Assembly: GCF_000376565.1 (NCBI RefSeq)
Contig: NZ_BARG01000033.1
Coordinates: 62,001 to 126,000 of the forward strand
Direction of reading: 5' to 3'
Origin: Streptomyces hokutonensis
GTDB lineage: Bacteria; Actinomycetota; Actinomycetes; Streptomycetales; Streptomycetaceae
DNA length: 64,000 nucleotides
Below the pieces are notes generated by a model. The model searched no databases. It saw only the letters and a program-made list of their open reading frames with translations, and had not been told where the DNA came from. Made by a program: the position numbers and the translations under genes. Below, in pieces: positions 20,643-29,849 of this stretch; positions within the stretch are counted from its first letter, which is position 1, and each line of letters begins with the position of its first letter.

Positions 20643-23156
20643 TCACAGCTGGCCGACGTCGGTGACACGGACGACCGCACGGCCCTCCGCGTCGGAGGCC
20701 GCGAGATCGATCTCCGCGCTGATGCCCCAGTCATGATCGCCGTTCGGGTCGGCGAAAATCTGCCGAACGCGCCACAGGTTGTGCTGCGGCTCCTCCTCGA
20801 TGAGCAGGAGCTTGGGCCCGCGGGCGTCGGGGCCGGTGCCGAGGTCCTCGTACTCGTCCCAGTACTTGTCCATCGCCTCGCCCCACGCGTCCTCGTCCCA
20901 GCCGGACTCGGCGTCCATCTCGCCCAGTTCCGCGACATGGTCGAGGGCGGCCAGTTCGACCCGGCGGAACATCGCGTTGCGGACGAGGACCCGGAAGGCA
21001 CGCGAGTTCGCGGTGACCGGCTTGACCTGGTCGGCCTTCTCCTGGGCCTCCTCGGCGGTCATCTCCTCCGGGTTGGCGAGCTGCTCCCACTCGTCCAGCA
21101 GGCTGGAGTCGACCTGGCGCACCATCTCGCCGAGCCAGGCGATCAGATCCTGCAGGTCCTCGGACTTGAGGTCGTCCGGGACGGTGTGATCGAGGGCCTT
21201 GAAGGCACCGGCGAGGTAGCGCAGCACGATGCCCTCGGTGCGGGCCAGCTCGTAGTAGGAGGTCAACTCCGTGAAGGACATGGCCCGTTCGTACATGTCA
21301 CGGATCACGGACTTCGGCGACAGCGGGTGGTCGCCGACCCACGGGTGGCTCTTGCGGTACGTGTTGTACGCGTGGAAGAGCAGCTCCTCCAGCGGCTTGG
21401 GGTAACTGACGTCCTGGAGGCGCTCCATGCGGTCCTCGTACTCGACGCCGTCCGCCTTCATCGCCGCCACGGCCTCGCCGCGCGCCTTGTTCTGCTGGGC
21501 GGCCAGGATCTGCCGGGGGTCGTCCAGCGTGGACTCGACGACGGACACCATGTCCAGCGCGTACGACGGCGACTCGGGGTCCAGCAGCTCGAACGCGGCG
21601 AGCGCGAACGTCGACAGCGGCTGGTTGAGGGCGAAGTCCTGCTGCAGGTCGACCGTGAGGCGCACGATGCGGCCCTCGGCGTCCGGAGTGTCGAGCTTCT
21701 CGACGATGCCGCCGTCCAGGAGCGAGCGGTAGATCGCGATCGCGCGCCGGATGTGCCGCAGCTGCTGCTTGCGCGGCTCGTGGTTGTCCTCCAGGAGATG
21801 CCGCATCGCCTCGAAGGCGTTGCCCGGACGGGCGATGACCGACAGCAGCATCGTGTGCGTGACCCGGAACCGGGACGTGAGCGGCTCCGGTTCGGAGGTG
21901 ATGAGCTTCTCGAAGGTGCCTTCCGTCCACCCGACGAAGCCCTCGGGCGCCTTCTTCCGGACGACCTTCCGGCGCTTCTTCGGGTCGTCGCCCGCCTTGG
22001 CGAGCGCCTTCTCGTTCTCGACGACATGTTCCGGAGCCTGGGCGACGACGAGCCCCGCCGTGTCGAAACCGGCGCGGCCCGCGCGGCCCGCGATCTGGTG
22101 GAACTCGCGGGCACGCAGCGTGCGAACCCGGACGCCGTCGTACTTGGCCAGCGCCGTGAACAGCACTGTGCGGATGGGCACGTTGACGCCCACCCCGAGC
22201 GTGTCCGTGCCGCAGATGACCTTCAGCAGACCGGCCTGCGCGAGCTTTTCCACCAGGCGCCGGTACTTGGGCAGCATGCCGGCGTGGTGGACGCCGATGC
22301 CGTGCCGTACGTAACGGGAGAGATTGCGGCCGAACTTGGTGGTGAAGCGGAAGTTGCCGATCAGCTCGGCGATCTGGTCCTTCTCCTCGCGCGAGGACAT
22401 GTTGATGCTCATCAGCGCCTGCGCCCGCTCCACGGCCTGCGCCTGGGTGAAGTGCACGATGTAGACCGGCGCCTGCCGGGTCTCCAGCAGTTCGGTCAGC
22501 GTCTCGGTGAGCGGGGTCAGCTTGTACTCGTAGGACAGCGGCACCGGCCGGACCGCCGAGCGGACCACCGAGGTCGGGCGTCCGGTGCGTCGGGTGAGGT
22601 CCTTCTCGAACATCGCGACGTCGCCGAGCGTGGCCGACATCAGGATGAACTGCGCCTGCGGCAGCTCAAGGATCGGGATCTGCCAGGCCCAGCCGCGGTC
22701 CGCCTCCGCGTAGAAGTGGAACTCGTCCATGACGACCTGGCCGACGTCGGCATGCTTGCCGTCGCGCAGCGCGATCGACGCGAGGACCTCCGCGGTGCAG
22801 CAGATGATGGGCGCGTCCGAGTTGACGGACGCGTCGCCGGTCAGCATGCCGACGTTCTCGGTGCCGAACATCTTGCACAGCTCGAAGAACTTCTCCGAGA
22901 CCAGCGCCTTGATCGGGGCGGTGTAGAAGGTGACCTCGTCCCGGGCCAGCGCGGCGAAGTGCGCGCCGGCGGCGATCATGCTCTTGCCGGAGCCGGTGGG
23001 CGTCGACACGATCACGTTCGCACCGGAGACCACCTCGATCAGCGCCTCCTCCTGATGGGGGTAGAGCGTGAGACCGCGCTCCTGGGCCCACGACTCGAAG
23101 GCTTCGTAGAGGGCGTCGGGGTCTGCGGTCGGCGGCAACTGGTCGATGAGGGTCAC
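20643..23156 (-). CDS. DEAD/DEAH-box helicase with DUF3516 C-terminal region
   Basis: This 837-residue superfamily 2 helicase has Q-like LYPHQEEALIEVVSGANVIV, Walker A TPTGSGKSM at residues 52-60, the box DEFH at 144-147 and SAT near 175. Motif VI appears as the Ski2/Mtr4-like HQIAGRAGRAGFDTAG. About 400 residues of DUF3516 follow, ending in VVRVTDVGQL. These actinobacterial proteins are assumed to unwind RNA or DNA with ATP. The GTG at 23156 is proposed because the frame further upstream antisenses the next gene and the protein reads naturally from MTLIDQLPP. It is divergent from the YdjM-like gene and probably leads the thioesterase gene in an operon. Confidence 0.93.
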   Translation of the reverse strand: MTLIDQLPPTADPDALYEAFESWAQERGLTLYPHQEEALIEVVSGANVIVSTPTGSGKSMIAAGAHFAALARDEVTFYTAPIKALVSEKFFELCKMFGTENVGMLTGDASVNSDAPIICCTAEVLASIALRDGKHADVGQVVMDEFHFYAEADRGWAWQIPILELPQAQFILMSATLGDVAMFEKDLTRRTGRPTSVVRSAVRPVPLSYEYKLTPLTETLTELLETRQAPVYIVHFTQAQAVERAQALMSINMSSREEKDQIAELIGNFRFTTKFGRNLSRYVRHGIGVHHAGMLPKYRRLVEKLAQAGLLKVICGTDTLGVGVNVPIRTVLFTALAKYDGVRVRTLRAREFHQIAGRAGRAGFDTAGLVVAQAPEHVVENEKALAKAGDDPKKRRKVVRKKAPEGFVGWTEGTFEKLITSEPEPLTSRFRVTHTMLLSVIARPGNAFEAMRHLLEDNHEPRKQQLRHIRRAIAIYRSLLDGGIVEKLDTPDAEGRIVRLTVDLQQDFALNQPLSTFALAAFELLDPESPSYALDMVSVVESTLDDPRQILAAQQNKARGEAVAAMKADGVEYEDRMERLQDVSYPKPLEELLFHAYNTYRKSHPWVGDHPLSPKSVIRDMYERAMSFTELTSYYELARTEGIVLRYLAGAFKALDHTVPDDLKSEDLQDLIAWLGEMVRQVDSSLLDEWEQLANPEEMTAEEAQEKADQVKPVTANSRAFRVLVRNAMFRRVELAALDHVAELGEMDAESGWDEDAWGEAMDKYWDEYEDLGTGPDARGPKLLLIEEEPQHNLWRVRQIFADPNGDHDWGISAEIDLAASDAEGRAVVRVTDVGQL

Positions 23157-23301
23157 GACCCCATCTTGCCTGGCGCCGTGGCCGATGGGGGAATCGGCTG
23201 CGGAGATGAAGATCGCTACCGCTACGCTGTGTCGCCGACGGAGTGTCAGGGCGCCCGAGCAACTGACCGGCGGCGTAAGAGGAATGGGGCGGGGAACGGC
23301 C

Positions 23302-24093
23302 ATGATGGGACCAGCACACTCACTGTCGGGAGCGGCGGCCTGGCTCGGCGTCGGGGCGGCGACAGCCGCGGCAGGACACCCGATGCCCTGGCCGGTGGTC
23401 CTGGTCGGCGCGCTGATCTGTGCCGGCGCCGCGCTCGCCCCGGACCTCGACCACAAGGCGGCGACCATCTCGCGGGCCTTCGGCCCCCTCTCCCGGGGCG
23501 TGTGCGAGGTCGTCGACAAGCTCTCGTACGCCGTCTACAAGGGGACCAGGAAGCAGGGCGACCCGCGCCGCAACGGCGGGCACCGCACACTCACCCACAC
23601 CTGGCTGTGGGCGGTCCTGATCGGGGCGGGGAGTGCGGGCGTGGCGATCCTGGGCGGTCGCTGGGGAGTGCTGGCGATCCTCTTCGTGCACATGGTGCTG
23701 GCCATCGAGGGCCTGCTGTGGCGGGCGGCCCGCGGCTCCAGCAGCGACATCCTGGTGTGGCTGCTGGCGGCGACGAGCGCGTGGATCCTGGCCGGAGTGC
23801 TGGACAAGCCGGGCAACGGTTCGGACTGGCTGTTCACGGACCAGCACCAGTACCTGTGGCTGGGCCTGCCGGTCGTGCTGGGCGCGCTGGTGCACGACAT
23901 CGGGGACGCGCTGACCGTCTCCGGCTGCCCGATCCTGTGGCCGATCCCGCTGGGCCGCAAGCGCTGGTACCCGATCGGGCCGCCGAAGGTGATGCGGTTC
24001 CGCGCGGGCAGCTGGGTCGAGCTCAAGGTCCTGATGCCGGTGTTCATACTGCTCGGGGGAGTGGGCTGCGCGGCGGCGCTCAACGTGATCTGA
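23302..24093 (+). CDS. YdjM-like membrane-bound metal-dependent hydrolase family protein
   Basis: This 263-residue membrane protein has about six hydrophobic segments. It carries the metal-binding type motifs of the YdjM/LexA-binding, membrane-bound hydrolase family: GPAHSLSGAAAWLGVG at the start, ALAPDLDHKAATISR, NGGHRTLTHTWLWAVLIGAG and LVHDIGDALTVSGCPILWPI. The His and Asp residues suggest a zinc-type site at the membrane. Substrate and role are not established. Two ATG codons in tandem at 23302 follow GGGGAACGG. It is divergent from the helicase by 145 bp and convergent with the L31 gene by 32 bp. Confidence 0.87.
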   Translation: MMGPAHSLSGAAAWLGVGAATAAAGHPMPWPVVLVGALICAGAALAPDLDHKAATISRAFGPLSRGVCEVVDKLSYAVYKGTRKQGDPRRNGGHRTLTHTWLWAVLIGAGSAGVAILGGRWGVLAILFVHMVLAIEGLLWRAARGSSSDILVWLLAATSAWILAGVLDKPGNGSDWLFTDQHQYLWLGLPVVLGALVHDIGDALTVSGCPILWPIPLGRKRWYPIGPPKVMRFRAGSWVELKVLMPVFILLGGVGCAAALNVI

Positions 24094-24125
24094 GGCCCGG
24101 CCCCCGTTCCGGCATGGCCCCTGGG

Positions 24126-24395
24126 TTACGCCCCGCCGGAACCCTCGCCCGCCCCTCCGCCGTAGCGCCGCTCGAACTGGGCGATGCGGCCCTCCGAGTC
24201 CACCGTCCTGGCCTTGCCCGTGTAGAAGGGGTGGCTCTCCGAGGAGATCTCCACGTCCACGACCGGGTAGGTCTCGCCGTCGTCCCAGTCGATGGTCCGG
24301 TCGCTGGTCGCGGTGGACCGGGTCAGGAAGGCGTATCCGGCGGAGCGGTCGCGGAAGACCACGGGGTGGTAGTCGGGCTGCTTGTCCTGCTGCAT
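24126..24395 (-). CDS. rpmE2: 50S ribosomal protein L31 type B
   Basis: This 89-residue ribosomal protein starts MQQDKQPDYHPVVFRDRSAG and contains YPVVDVEISSESHPFYTGKA and GRIAQFERRYGG. The Cys residues of the zinc-binding L31 form are absent, which defines the type B paralogue that replaces the zinc form when zinc is scarce. Such genes are often Zur-controlled, but I see no convincing Zur box in the 57 bp to the next gene. The tail GGGAGEGSGGA is a short disordered extension. It probably forms a unit with the DUF5709 gene upstream on the same strand. Confidence 0.95.
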   Translation of the reverse strand: MQQDKQPDYHPVVFRDRSAGYAFLTRSTATSDRTIDWDDGETYPVVDVEISSESHPFYTGKARTVDSEGRIAQFERRYGGGAGEGSGGA

Positions 24396-24452
24396 GGCTG
24401 CTCCTGCTCCTCGTGCGGCGGGGGTGTGGGTGACGGCCGAGGGACGGCGAGG

Positions 24453-24929
24453 TCAGCCGTAGAGCGAACCCTCGTCCTCGTCGACGATGTGCATCGCGGC
24501 CTCCTCGGCGGAGGCCGCCGCGCCGTCGATGCCCACGTCGGTGGCGATCAGGCCGCTCTCCTCGTCCTCGTGCGCCCCTTCGTCGGGTGCCACGAGCCGG
24601 CCGGAGCGGATGTCACCGACCTCGATGTCCAGGAGTTCGCCGTCGGTGTCCTCGGAGTCGCCGAGGCCGTCGCCGTCGGGCACCGCGAGATCCGGGACCT
24701 CCTCGGCGAGGCGCTGGTCGAGGGTCTCACCGTGCTGACGCTCGGCGGCCGTGACGTCGGCGCGCTCCACCGCCCAGGGGCGGTCCGGTGGCGACCAGCC
24801 GCGGTCGAGGGGGTCCTCGACACCGTCGGCCACGAGGGTGTCCTCCGCGTCGAGCAGGCCCGCGTCGTCCTGTACCTCGGATCCGTCGGGCTGGTAGACG
24901 TCGTCTCCCCATCCGTCGACGCTGTTCAC
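24453..24929 (-). CDS. DUF5709 acidic protein
   Basis: This is a 158-residue, highly acidic and soluble protein. Its opening, GWGDDVYQPDGSEVQDDAGL, and segments LDAEDTLVADGVEDPLDRGW, ERADVTAAERQHGETLDQRL and EEAAMHIVDEDEG match the actinobacterial DUF5709 family as I remember it. Function is unknown. The ATG at 24929 follows GGAGGTACC. It lies 57 bp upstream of rpmE2 in the same direction. Confidence 0.88.
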   Translation of the reverse strand: MNSVDGWGDDVYQPDGSEVQDDAGLLDAEDTLVADGVEDPLDRGWSPPDRPWAVERADVTAAERQHGETLDQRLAEEVPDLAVPDGDGLGDSEDTDGELLDIEVGDIRSGRLVAPDEGAHEDEESGLIATDVGIDGAAASAEEAAMHIVDEDEGSLYG

Positions 24930-25244
24930 GGGTACCTCCAGGTGGTGGGGACCGGCCCGTACTCACCGCGCTCGGCGGCGGGCCGCCGCTGTGCGGGGCA
25001 CAGGCGGAGCCCGGCACGAACCACATGGTCCCCGGGCACTCCCCGAACCGGTGCCGCTCCCCAGCCTTCCACCCCTTTTCCCCCGCGCGCAACGGCACGG
25101 GCCCCGTCAGGGGCGCGGGGCCGTGACGTGTGCGGCTCCGCCGCGTGGGCGCGACCAGCCCCCACCGGCCCGCAGCCACGTCACGACCCTCTGCGATCAG
25201 CCCCCCAACCGACCTCCAGGTCGGTCGCCGTCAAACCGGCGGAG
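24930..25244. other. Intergenic region with two hairpins
   Basis: This 315-bp gap has no credible gene. CACGGGCCCCG (25096-25106) and CGGGGCCGTG (25116-25125) form a 10-bp stem with one bulge. ACCGACCT (25208-25215) and AGGTCGGT (25218-25225) form a perfect 8-bp repeat 20 bp beyond the ABC exporter stop, and probably terminate that leftward operon. The promoter of the DUF5709 gene should lie near 24940-25000. Confidence 0.5.
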
Positions 25245-27026
25245 CTACCCGTGCCACGACCGCCAGAGCGCCGCGTATGCACCCTCCGCCGCCACCAGCT
25301 GATCATGGCTGCCCAGTTCGCTGATGCGGCCGTTCTCGACCACGGCGATGACGTCCGCGTCGTGTGCCGTGTGCAGGCGGTGGGCGATCGCGACGACCGT
25401 GCGGCCGTCGAGGACGCGGGCCAGGGACCGTTCCAGATGGCGGGCCGCGCGCGGGTCGAGGAGCGAGGTCGCCTCGTCCAGGACCAGCGTGTGCGGATCG
25501 GCCAGCACCAGCCGGGCCAGCGCGATCTGCTGGGCCTGGGCCGGGGTGAGCGCAAGCCCGCCCGAGCCCACCTCGGTGTCGAGGCCCTCGTCCAGTGCCC
25601 GCGCCCAGCCGTCCGCGTCGACCGCGCCGAGCGCCGCCCACAGCTCCGCGTCCGCCGCGTCGGTCCGGGCGAGGAGGAGGTTGTCGCGCAGGGAGCCCAC
25701 GAAGACGTGGTGCTCCTGGTTGACGAGGGCCACATGGGAGCGGACGTGTTCGGCGGTCATCCGGGAGAGTTCGGCGCCGCCGAGAGTGATCCGGCCGTCC
25801 CGGGGCGCGTAGATGCCGGCGAGCAGCCTGCCCAGAGTGGACTTGCCCGCGCCCGAGGGGCCGACCAGGGCCAGCCGGGTGCCGGGTGCGACCTCCAGGG
25901 ACACCTTGCGCAGTACGTCGACGCCCTCGCGGTAGCCGAAGTGCACCCGGTCCGCATGCACGTCCCGGCCCTCGGGGGACAGCCCGGCGTCCCCGGCATC
26001 GGGCTCGATGTCCCGGACACCGACCAGCCGGGCGAGCGAGACCTGGGCGACCTGGAGCTCGTCGTACCAGCGCAGGATCAGGTTCACCGGGTCGACGAGC
26101 ATCTGCGCGAGCAGGGCGCCCGTCGTCAGCTCGCCCACCCCGATCCAGCCGTGCAGGACGAACACCCCGCCGAGCATCAGGACCGAGCAGAGCACCGTCA
26201 CGTGCGTGATGTTGATGACCGGGAAGAGCACCGACCGCAGCCAGAGCGTGTAGTTCTCCCAGGCCGTCCACTCCTTGACGCGGCGCTCCGAGAGCGCGAT
26301 GCGCCGGTCGCCCAGGCGGTGCGCCTCGATGGTGCGTCCCGCGTCCACGGTCTCCGCGAGGGCCGCGGCGACGGCGGCGTACCCGGCGGCCTCGGAGCGG
26401 TAACCGGCGGGTGCGCGCTTGTAGTACCAGCGGCAGCCGACCACCAGGAGCGGCACCGCGATCAGTACGGCGGGCGCCAGCGCCGGCACGGTCACGACAA
26501 GGCCGCCGAGCAGCAGCAACGCCCACACGACGCCGATCGCCAACTGCGGTACGGCCTCGCGCATCGCGTTGGCGAGCCGGTCGATGTCGGTGGTGATGCG
26601 GGACAGGAGGTCGCCGGTGCCCGCCCGTTCCAGGACACCCGGAGGCAGTCCGACCGACCGTACGAGGAAGTCCTCGCGCAGATCGGCCAGCATCCGCTCG
26701 CCGAGCATCGCGCCCCGCAGCCGTACCTGCCGGATGAACACGGCCTGGACGGCGAGAGCGATCCCGAACAGCCCGATGGTCAGGCCGAGATGGAGTTCCC
26801 GCGCTCCGTCCGACACCCGTTCGACCAGGTCGCCGAGGAGATAGGGGCCCACCATCGACGCGACCACGGCGACCGTGTTCACGGTGACCAGGAGGAGGAA
26901 GGCCCGGCGATGACGGCGGAACAGTTCGGACACGTAGGCGCGTACGGTCGCGGGGGCGCCGACCGGCAGGGTGTTGGCCGTGGTCGGGGCCGCCGGGTCG
27001 TACGCCGGGGGCGCCACGCCGATCAT
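25245..27026 (-). CDS. ABC exporter half-transporter, ATPase with intact Walker A but degenerate signature
   Basis: This 593-residue fused membrane-ATPase half-transporter has a six-helix membrane domain at about 40-320 and a nucleotide-binding domain with Walker A GPSGAGKST near 389-397. Walker B is TLVLDEATSLLD and the H-loop is IAHRLH. The ABC signature, normally LSGGQ, reads LTPAQAQQ near 491-498. The partner at 27023 shows the opposite defects, so the two should assemble as a heterodimer with one competent ATP site. Its ATG overlaps the partner stop by four bases (ATGA), which favours coupled synthesis. It probably exports a drug, lipid or peptide; the substrate is unknown. Confidence 0.93.
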   Translation of the reverse strand: MIGVAPPAYDPAAPTTANTLPVGAPATVRAYVSELFRRHRRAFLLLVTVNTVAVVASMVGPYLLGDLVERVSDGARELHLGLTIGLFGIALAVQAVFIRQVRLRGAMLGERMLADLREDFLVRSVGLPPGVLERAGTGDLLSRITTDIDRLANAMREAVPQLAIGVVWALLLLGGLVVTVPALAPAVLIAVPLLVVGCRWYYKRAPAGYRSEAAGYAAVAAALAETVDAGRTIEAHRLGDRRIALSERRVKEWTAWENYTLWLRSVLFPVINITHVTVLCSVLMLGGVFVLHGWIGVGELTTGALLAQMLVDPVNLILRWYDELQVAQVSLARLVGVRDIEPDAGDAGLSPEGRDVHADRVHFGYREGVDVLRKVSLEVAPGTRLALVGPSGAGKSTLGRLLAGIYAPRDGRITLGGAELSRMTAEHVRSHVALVNQEHHVFVGSLRDNLLLARTDAADAELWAALGAVDADGWARALDEGLDTEVGSGGLALTPAQAQQIALARLVLADPHTLVLDEATSLLDPRAARHLERSLARVLDGRTVVAIAHRLHTAHDADVIAVVENGRISELGSHDQLVAAEGAYAALWRSWHG

Positions 27027-28894
27027 GCGGTCTCCTCGATTTCTTCCAGCGCGCCGCGCAGCGCGACATCGTGGTCGTCCAGGGTGCTTCGCAGAGCGGC
27101 CTCGTCGGCGACGGCGTTCTGCGGAGCGGTCCCGCTGTCGGCGGCGTTGTGCAGTGCCGTCTCCTCCTCCGTCTCACGGGTCACCACGGCCCGGTACCGC
27201 GGCTCGCTCCGGAGCAGGTCGCGATGGGTGCCGACCGCCACGACCTCGTCCTCGTGCACGAGGACCACCCGGTCCGCGTGGTCCAGGAGCAGGGGCGAGG
27301 AGGTGAACACCGCCGTGGTCCGGCCGGCCCTCAACTTCCTTACGCCGTCCGCGATCCGGGCCTCGGTGTGGGAGTCGACGGCGGAGGTCGGCTCGTCCAG
27401 GACGAGTACCTCGGGATCGGTGATCAACGACCGGGCCAGGGCGAGCCGCTGGCGCTGGCCGCCGGAGAGGGAGCGCCCGCGTTCGGTGATGCGGGCGTCC
27501 ATCGGGTCGTCGGTGTCGAGCGAACCTTGCGCCAGCGCCACCAGCACGTCACCGCACTGCGCGGCGGCCAGGGCCTGCTCCGCGCCGACCGCACCCGAGG
27601 AGGGCACATCGAGCAGTTCGCGCAGCGAACCGGACAGCAGCACCGGGTCCTTGTCCTGGACGAGGACCGCGGTGCGAGCGGAGGCGAGGGGGAGTTCGTC
27701 GAGCGCCACGCCGTCCAGGAGCACCGAGGTGCCCGCCTCGGCCGGGTGTCCGCCGAGGCGTTCCGCCAGCCGCCCGGCCGCGTCGGGGTCGCCGCACACC
27801 ACGGCGGTGAACCGGCCGGACGGCACGAGCAGACCGGTGGCCGGGTCGTACAGATCCCCGGCCGGCACCTCGGCCGCGCGCGATCCCACGGTGTCGGTGA
27901 CCCGCTCCAGGGACAGCACACGCGCGGCGCGTCGGGCCGAGGGACGGGAGAAGGAGTACGCCATGGCGATCTCCTCGAAGTGCCGCAGCGGGTAGGACAT
28001 GACCATCACCGCGCTGTAGACGGTGACCAGTTCACCCACCGTGATCCGGCCCTCGCGGGCCAGGTGCACACCGTGCCAGACGACGACGATCAGCAGCAGA
28101 CCCGGCAGCAGCACCTGGATCGCGGAGATCAGCGACCACATCCGGGCGCTGCGCACGGCAGCGTGGCGCACCTCCTGGGAGGCACGGCGGTAGCGGTCGA
28201 GGAACAGTTCCTCACCGCCGATGCCGCGCAGCACCCGCAGTCCGGCGACCGTGTCGGAGGCCAGTTCGGTGGCGCGTCCCGCCTTCTCGCGCTGTATGTC
28301 CGCGCGCCGGGTGGCGCGGGGCAGCAGCGGGAGCACGGAGACCGCCAGCACGGGCATGCCCACGGCGACGACGACACCGAGGGCCGGCTGGTACACGAAC
28401 AGGCCGACGCACACGACGACGACGGTCAGCGCGGCGGCCAGGAAGCGGGACAGTGCCTCGACGAACCAGCCGATCTTCTCGACGTCTCCCGTGGACACGG
28501 CCACGACCTCACCGGCCGCGACCCGGCGGGTCAGCGCCGACCCGAGATGGGCGGCCTGGCGGGCCAGCAGTTGCTGGACGCGGGCGGCGGCCGTGATCCA
28601 GTTGGTGACGGCGGCCCGGTGCAGGAAGGTGTCGCCCACGGCGATGCCCGCTCCGCACAGCGCCATCAGCCCGCCGGTCAGGGCGAGCCGGCTGCCGGAG
28701 CGGTCGACCACGGCCTGGACGGCGAGTCCCACCCAGAACGGCAGCGCGCAGACGGACACGAAGTGCAGCAGTCCCCAGGCGAGCGACTTGAACTGTCCGC
28801 CGAGCTGGTTCCGGCCGAGCCACCACAGGAATCGGGGCCCCGAGCGGGCGTCCGGCACACCCGGGTCGGGATACGGAAGGTCTTGAATCTGCAT
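27023..28894 (-). CDS. ABC exporter half-transporter, ATPase lacking Walker A lysine and H-loop
   Basis: This is a 623-residue membrane-ATPase half-transporter. Membrane helices lie in about 35-310 (LHFVSVCALPFWVGLAVQAV, AAALTVVVVCVGLFVYQPAL). At the Walker A position the sequence is CGDPDAAGR (about 365-373), with no GKST. The signature LSGGQRQRLALARS and Walker B VLVLDEPTSAVDS are intact. The H-loop His is replaced (VFTSSPLLL). The protein therefore cannot form a normal ATP site with its own Walker A, but supplies the signature to the partner encoded immediately downstream. The last 45 residues are an acidic tail. The GTG/ATG choice is clear from MQIQDLPYPDPG. It is divergent from the L,D-transpeptidase-like gene. 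Confidence 0.93.
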   Translation of the reverse strand: MQIQDLPYPDPGVPDARSGPRFLWWLGRNQLGGQFKSLAWGLLHFVSVCALPFWVGLAVQAVVDRSGSRLALTGGLMALCGAGIAVGDTFLHRAAVTNWITAAARVQQLLARQAAHLGSALTRRVAAGEVVAVSTGDVEKIGWFVEALSRFLAAALTVVVVCVGLFVYQPALGVVVAVGMPVLAVSVLPLLPRATRRADIQREKAGRATELASDTVAGLRVLRGIGGEELFLDRYRRASQEVRHAAVRSARMWSLISAIQVLLPGLLLIVVVWHGVHLAREGRITVGELVTVYSAVMVMSYPLRHFEEIAMAYSFSRPSARRAARVLSLERVTDTVGSRAAEVPAGDLYDPATGLLVPSGRFTAVVCGDPDAAGRLAERLGGHPAEAGTSVLLDGVALDELPLASARTAVLVQDKDPVLLSGSLRELLDVPSSGAVGAEQALAAAQCGDVLVALAQGSLDTDDPMDARITERGRSLSGGQRQRLALARSLITDPEVLVLDEPTSAVDSHTEARIADGVRKLRAGRTTAVFTSSPLLLDHADRVVLVHEDEVVAVGTHRDLLRSEPRYRAVVTRETEEETALHNAADSGTAPQNAVADEAALRSTLDDHDVALRGALEEIEETA

Positions 28895-29089
28895 GACGTC
28901 CCAGTGGCTCTGGTCGGGGCGGCGGAAGGAACCGCGGAGTGCGGCAACAAACCGTGAAAGGTTCGCCTCGCAGCGTGGTCGGAAGCAAGCGGTTTTCCCC
29001 GTCGGGGGTCAGAACCGGCGTTCACCCATTCGTGCCGAGATGTCCGTGACCTCACGCAATGTCGCCAAACGCGATGTGACCATGGGCCG

Positions 29090-29839
29090 ATGCAGAGTGG
29101 CGGCACACGACGTGCGATGGTCGCGATGGCGGCTCTCGGTTCCCTCCTGACGATGACGACCCTGTCCGCGTGCGGAAGCACGGAGACAAGACACGCCGAC
29201 GGCCGGGAGGGGAGACCGGGGCCCCAGGCGGCCCACCCGCGAAAAGCCGTCGCCGTCCGGACCCGCATCCCGGACGTCGGGGACCGGCTCCACCGCGACA
29301 TCCCCGCCGAATCCCGCCAGGTCCTCGCGGTCTACGGCGACGGCAAGGACTCCCCGTACTCCACCGCCGTCCTGTTCACGAAGCACGGCTCCACCTGGGA
29401 GCGGACCCGCAGCTGGCCCGCGCACAACGGCAAGCGGGGCTGGACCCTCGACCACCACCTCGGGGACGAACGCAGCCCCGTCGGCGTGTTCACCCTGACC
29501 GCCGCGGGCGGTGTGCTCGACGACCCGGGCACGGCGCTCCCGTACAGCCAGGACGAGTCGTACGAGGCGCCGCGCGACTGGGACGAGTCCCACTGGCACG
29601 ACTTCGACTACGTCATCGCCATCGACTACAACCGCGTCCCGGGTACCCCGCCCGACGACGCCGAACAGCCCGAGGGCGAGGACAAGGGCGGCGGGATCTG
29701 GCTGCATCTGGACCACGGCAGCGGTACGTCGGCGTGCGTCAGCCTGCCCAAGGAGGCGATGGAGTACCTGCTGCGCACGCTCGACCCGGAGCGGCATCCC
29801 GTGGTGCTGATGGGGGACAGGGCGGACCTCAAGGGGTAG
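29090..29839 (+). CDS. L,D-transpeptidase-like lipoprotein
   Basis: This 249-residue exported protein has a lipobox LSAC at residues 25-28 after a hydrophobic segment, so it should be lipid-anchored outside the cell. The catalytic-type end reads GGGIWLHLDHGSGTSACVSL followed by PKEAMEYLLRTLDP. This matches the His/Cys active site of the YkuD-related subfamily in which the Cys lies in a T-x-x-C-V motif. Such enzymes crosslink or attach to peptidoglycan stem peptides. The domain is preceded by a Pro/Arg-rich linker. The start MQSGGTRRAMVAMAALG lacks a strong ribosome site. It ends 10 bp before the PNGase A-like gene, suggesting co-transcription. Confidence 0.8.
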   Translation: MQSGGTRRAMVAMAALGSLLTMTTLSACGSTETRHADGREGRPGPQAAHPRKAVAVRTRIPDVGDRLHRDIPAESRQVLAVYGDGKDSPYSTAVLFTKHGSTWERTRSWPAHNGKRGWTLDHHLGDERSPVGVFTLTAAGGVLDDPGTALPYSQDESYEAPRDWDESHWHDFDYVIAIDYNRVPGTPPDDAEQPEGEDKGGGIWLHLDHGSGTSACVSLPKEAMEYLLRTLDPERHPVVLMGDRADLKG

Positions 29840-29849
29840 AACACCGCCC

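Noticed and set aside
20295..27995. A very long open frame on the plus strand (about 2,560 codons)
   Set aside because: It runs antisense to the thioesterase, helicase, ribosomal L31, DUF5709 and ABC genes and across the plus-strand YdjM-like gene. The product is low-complexity Arg/Val/Leu/Gln-rich. It arises from the GC bias at third codon positions.
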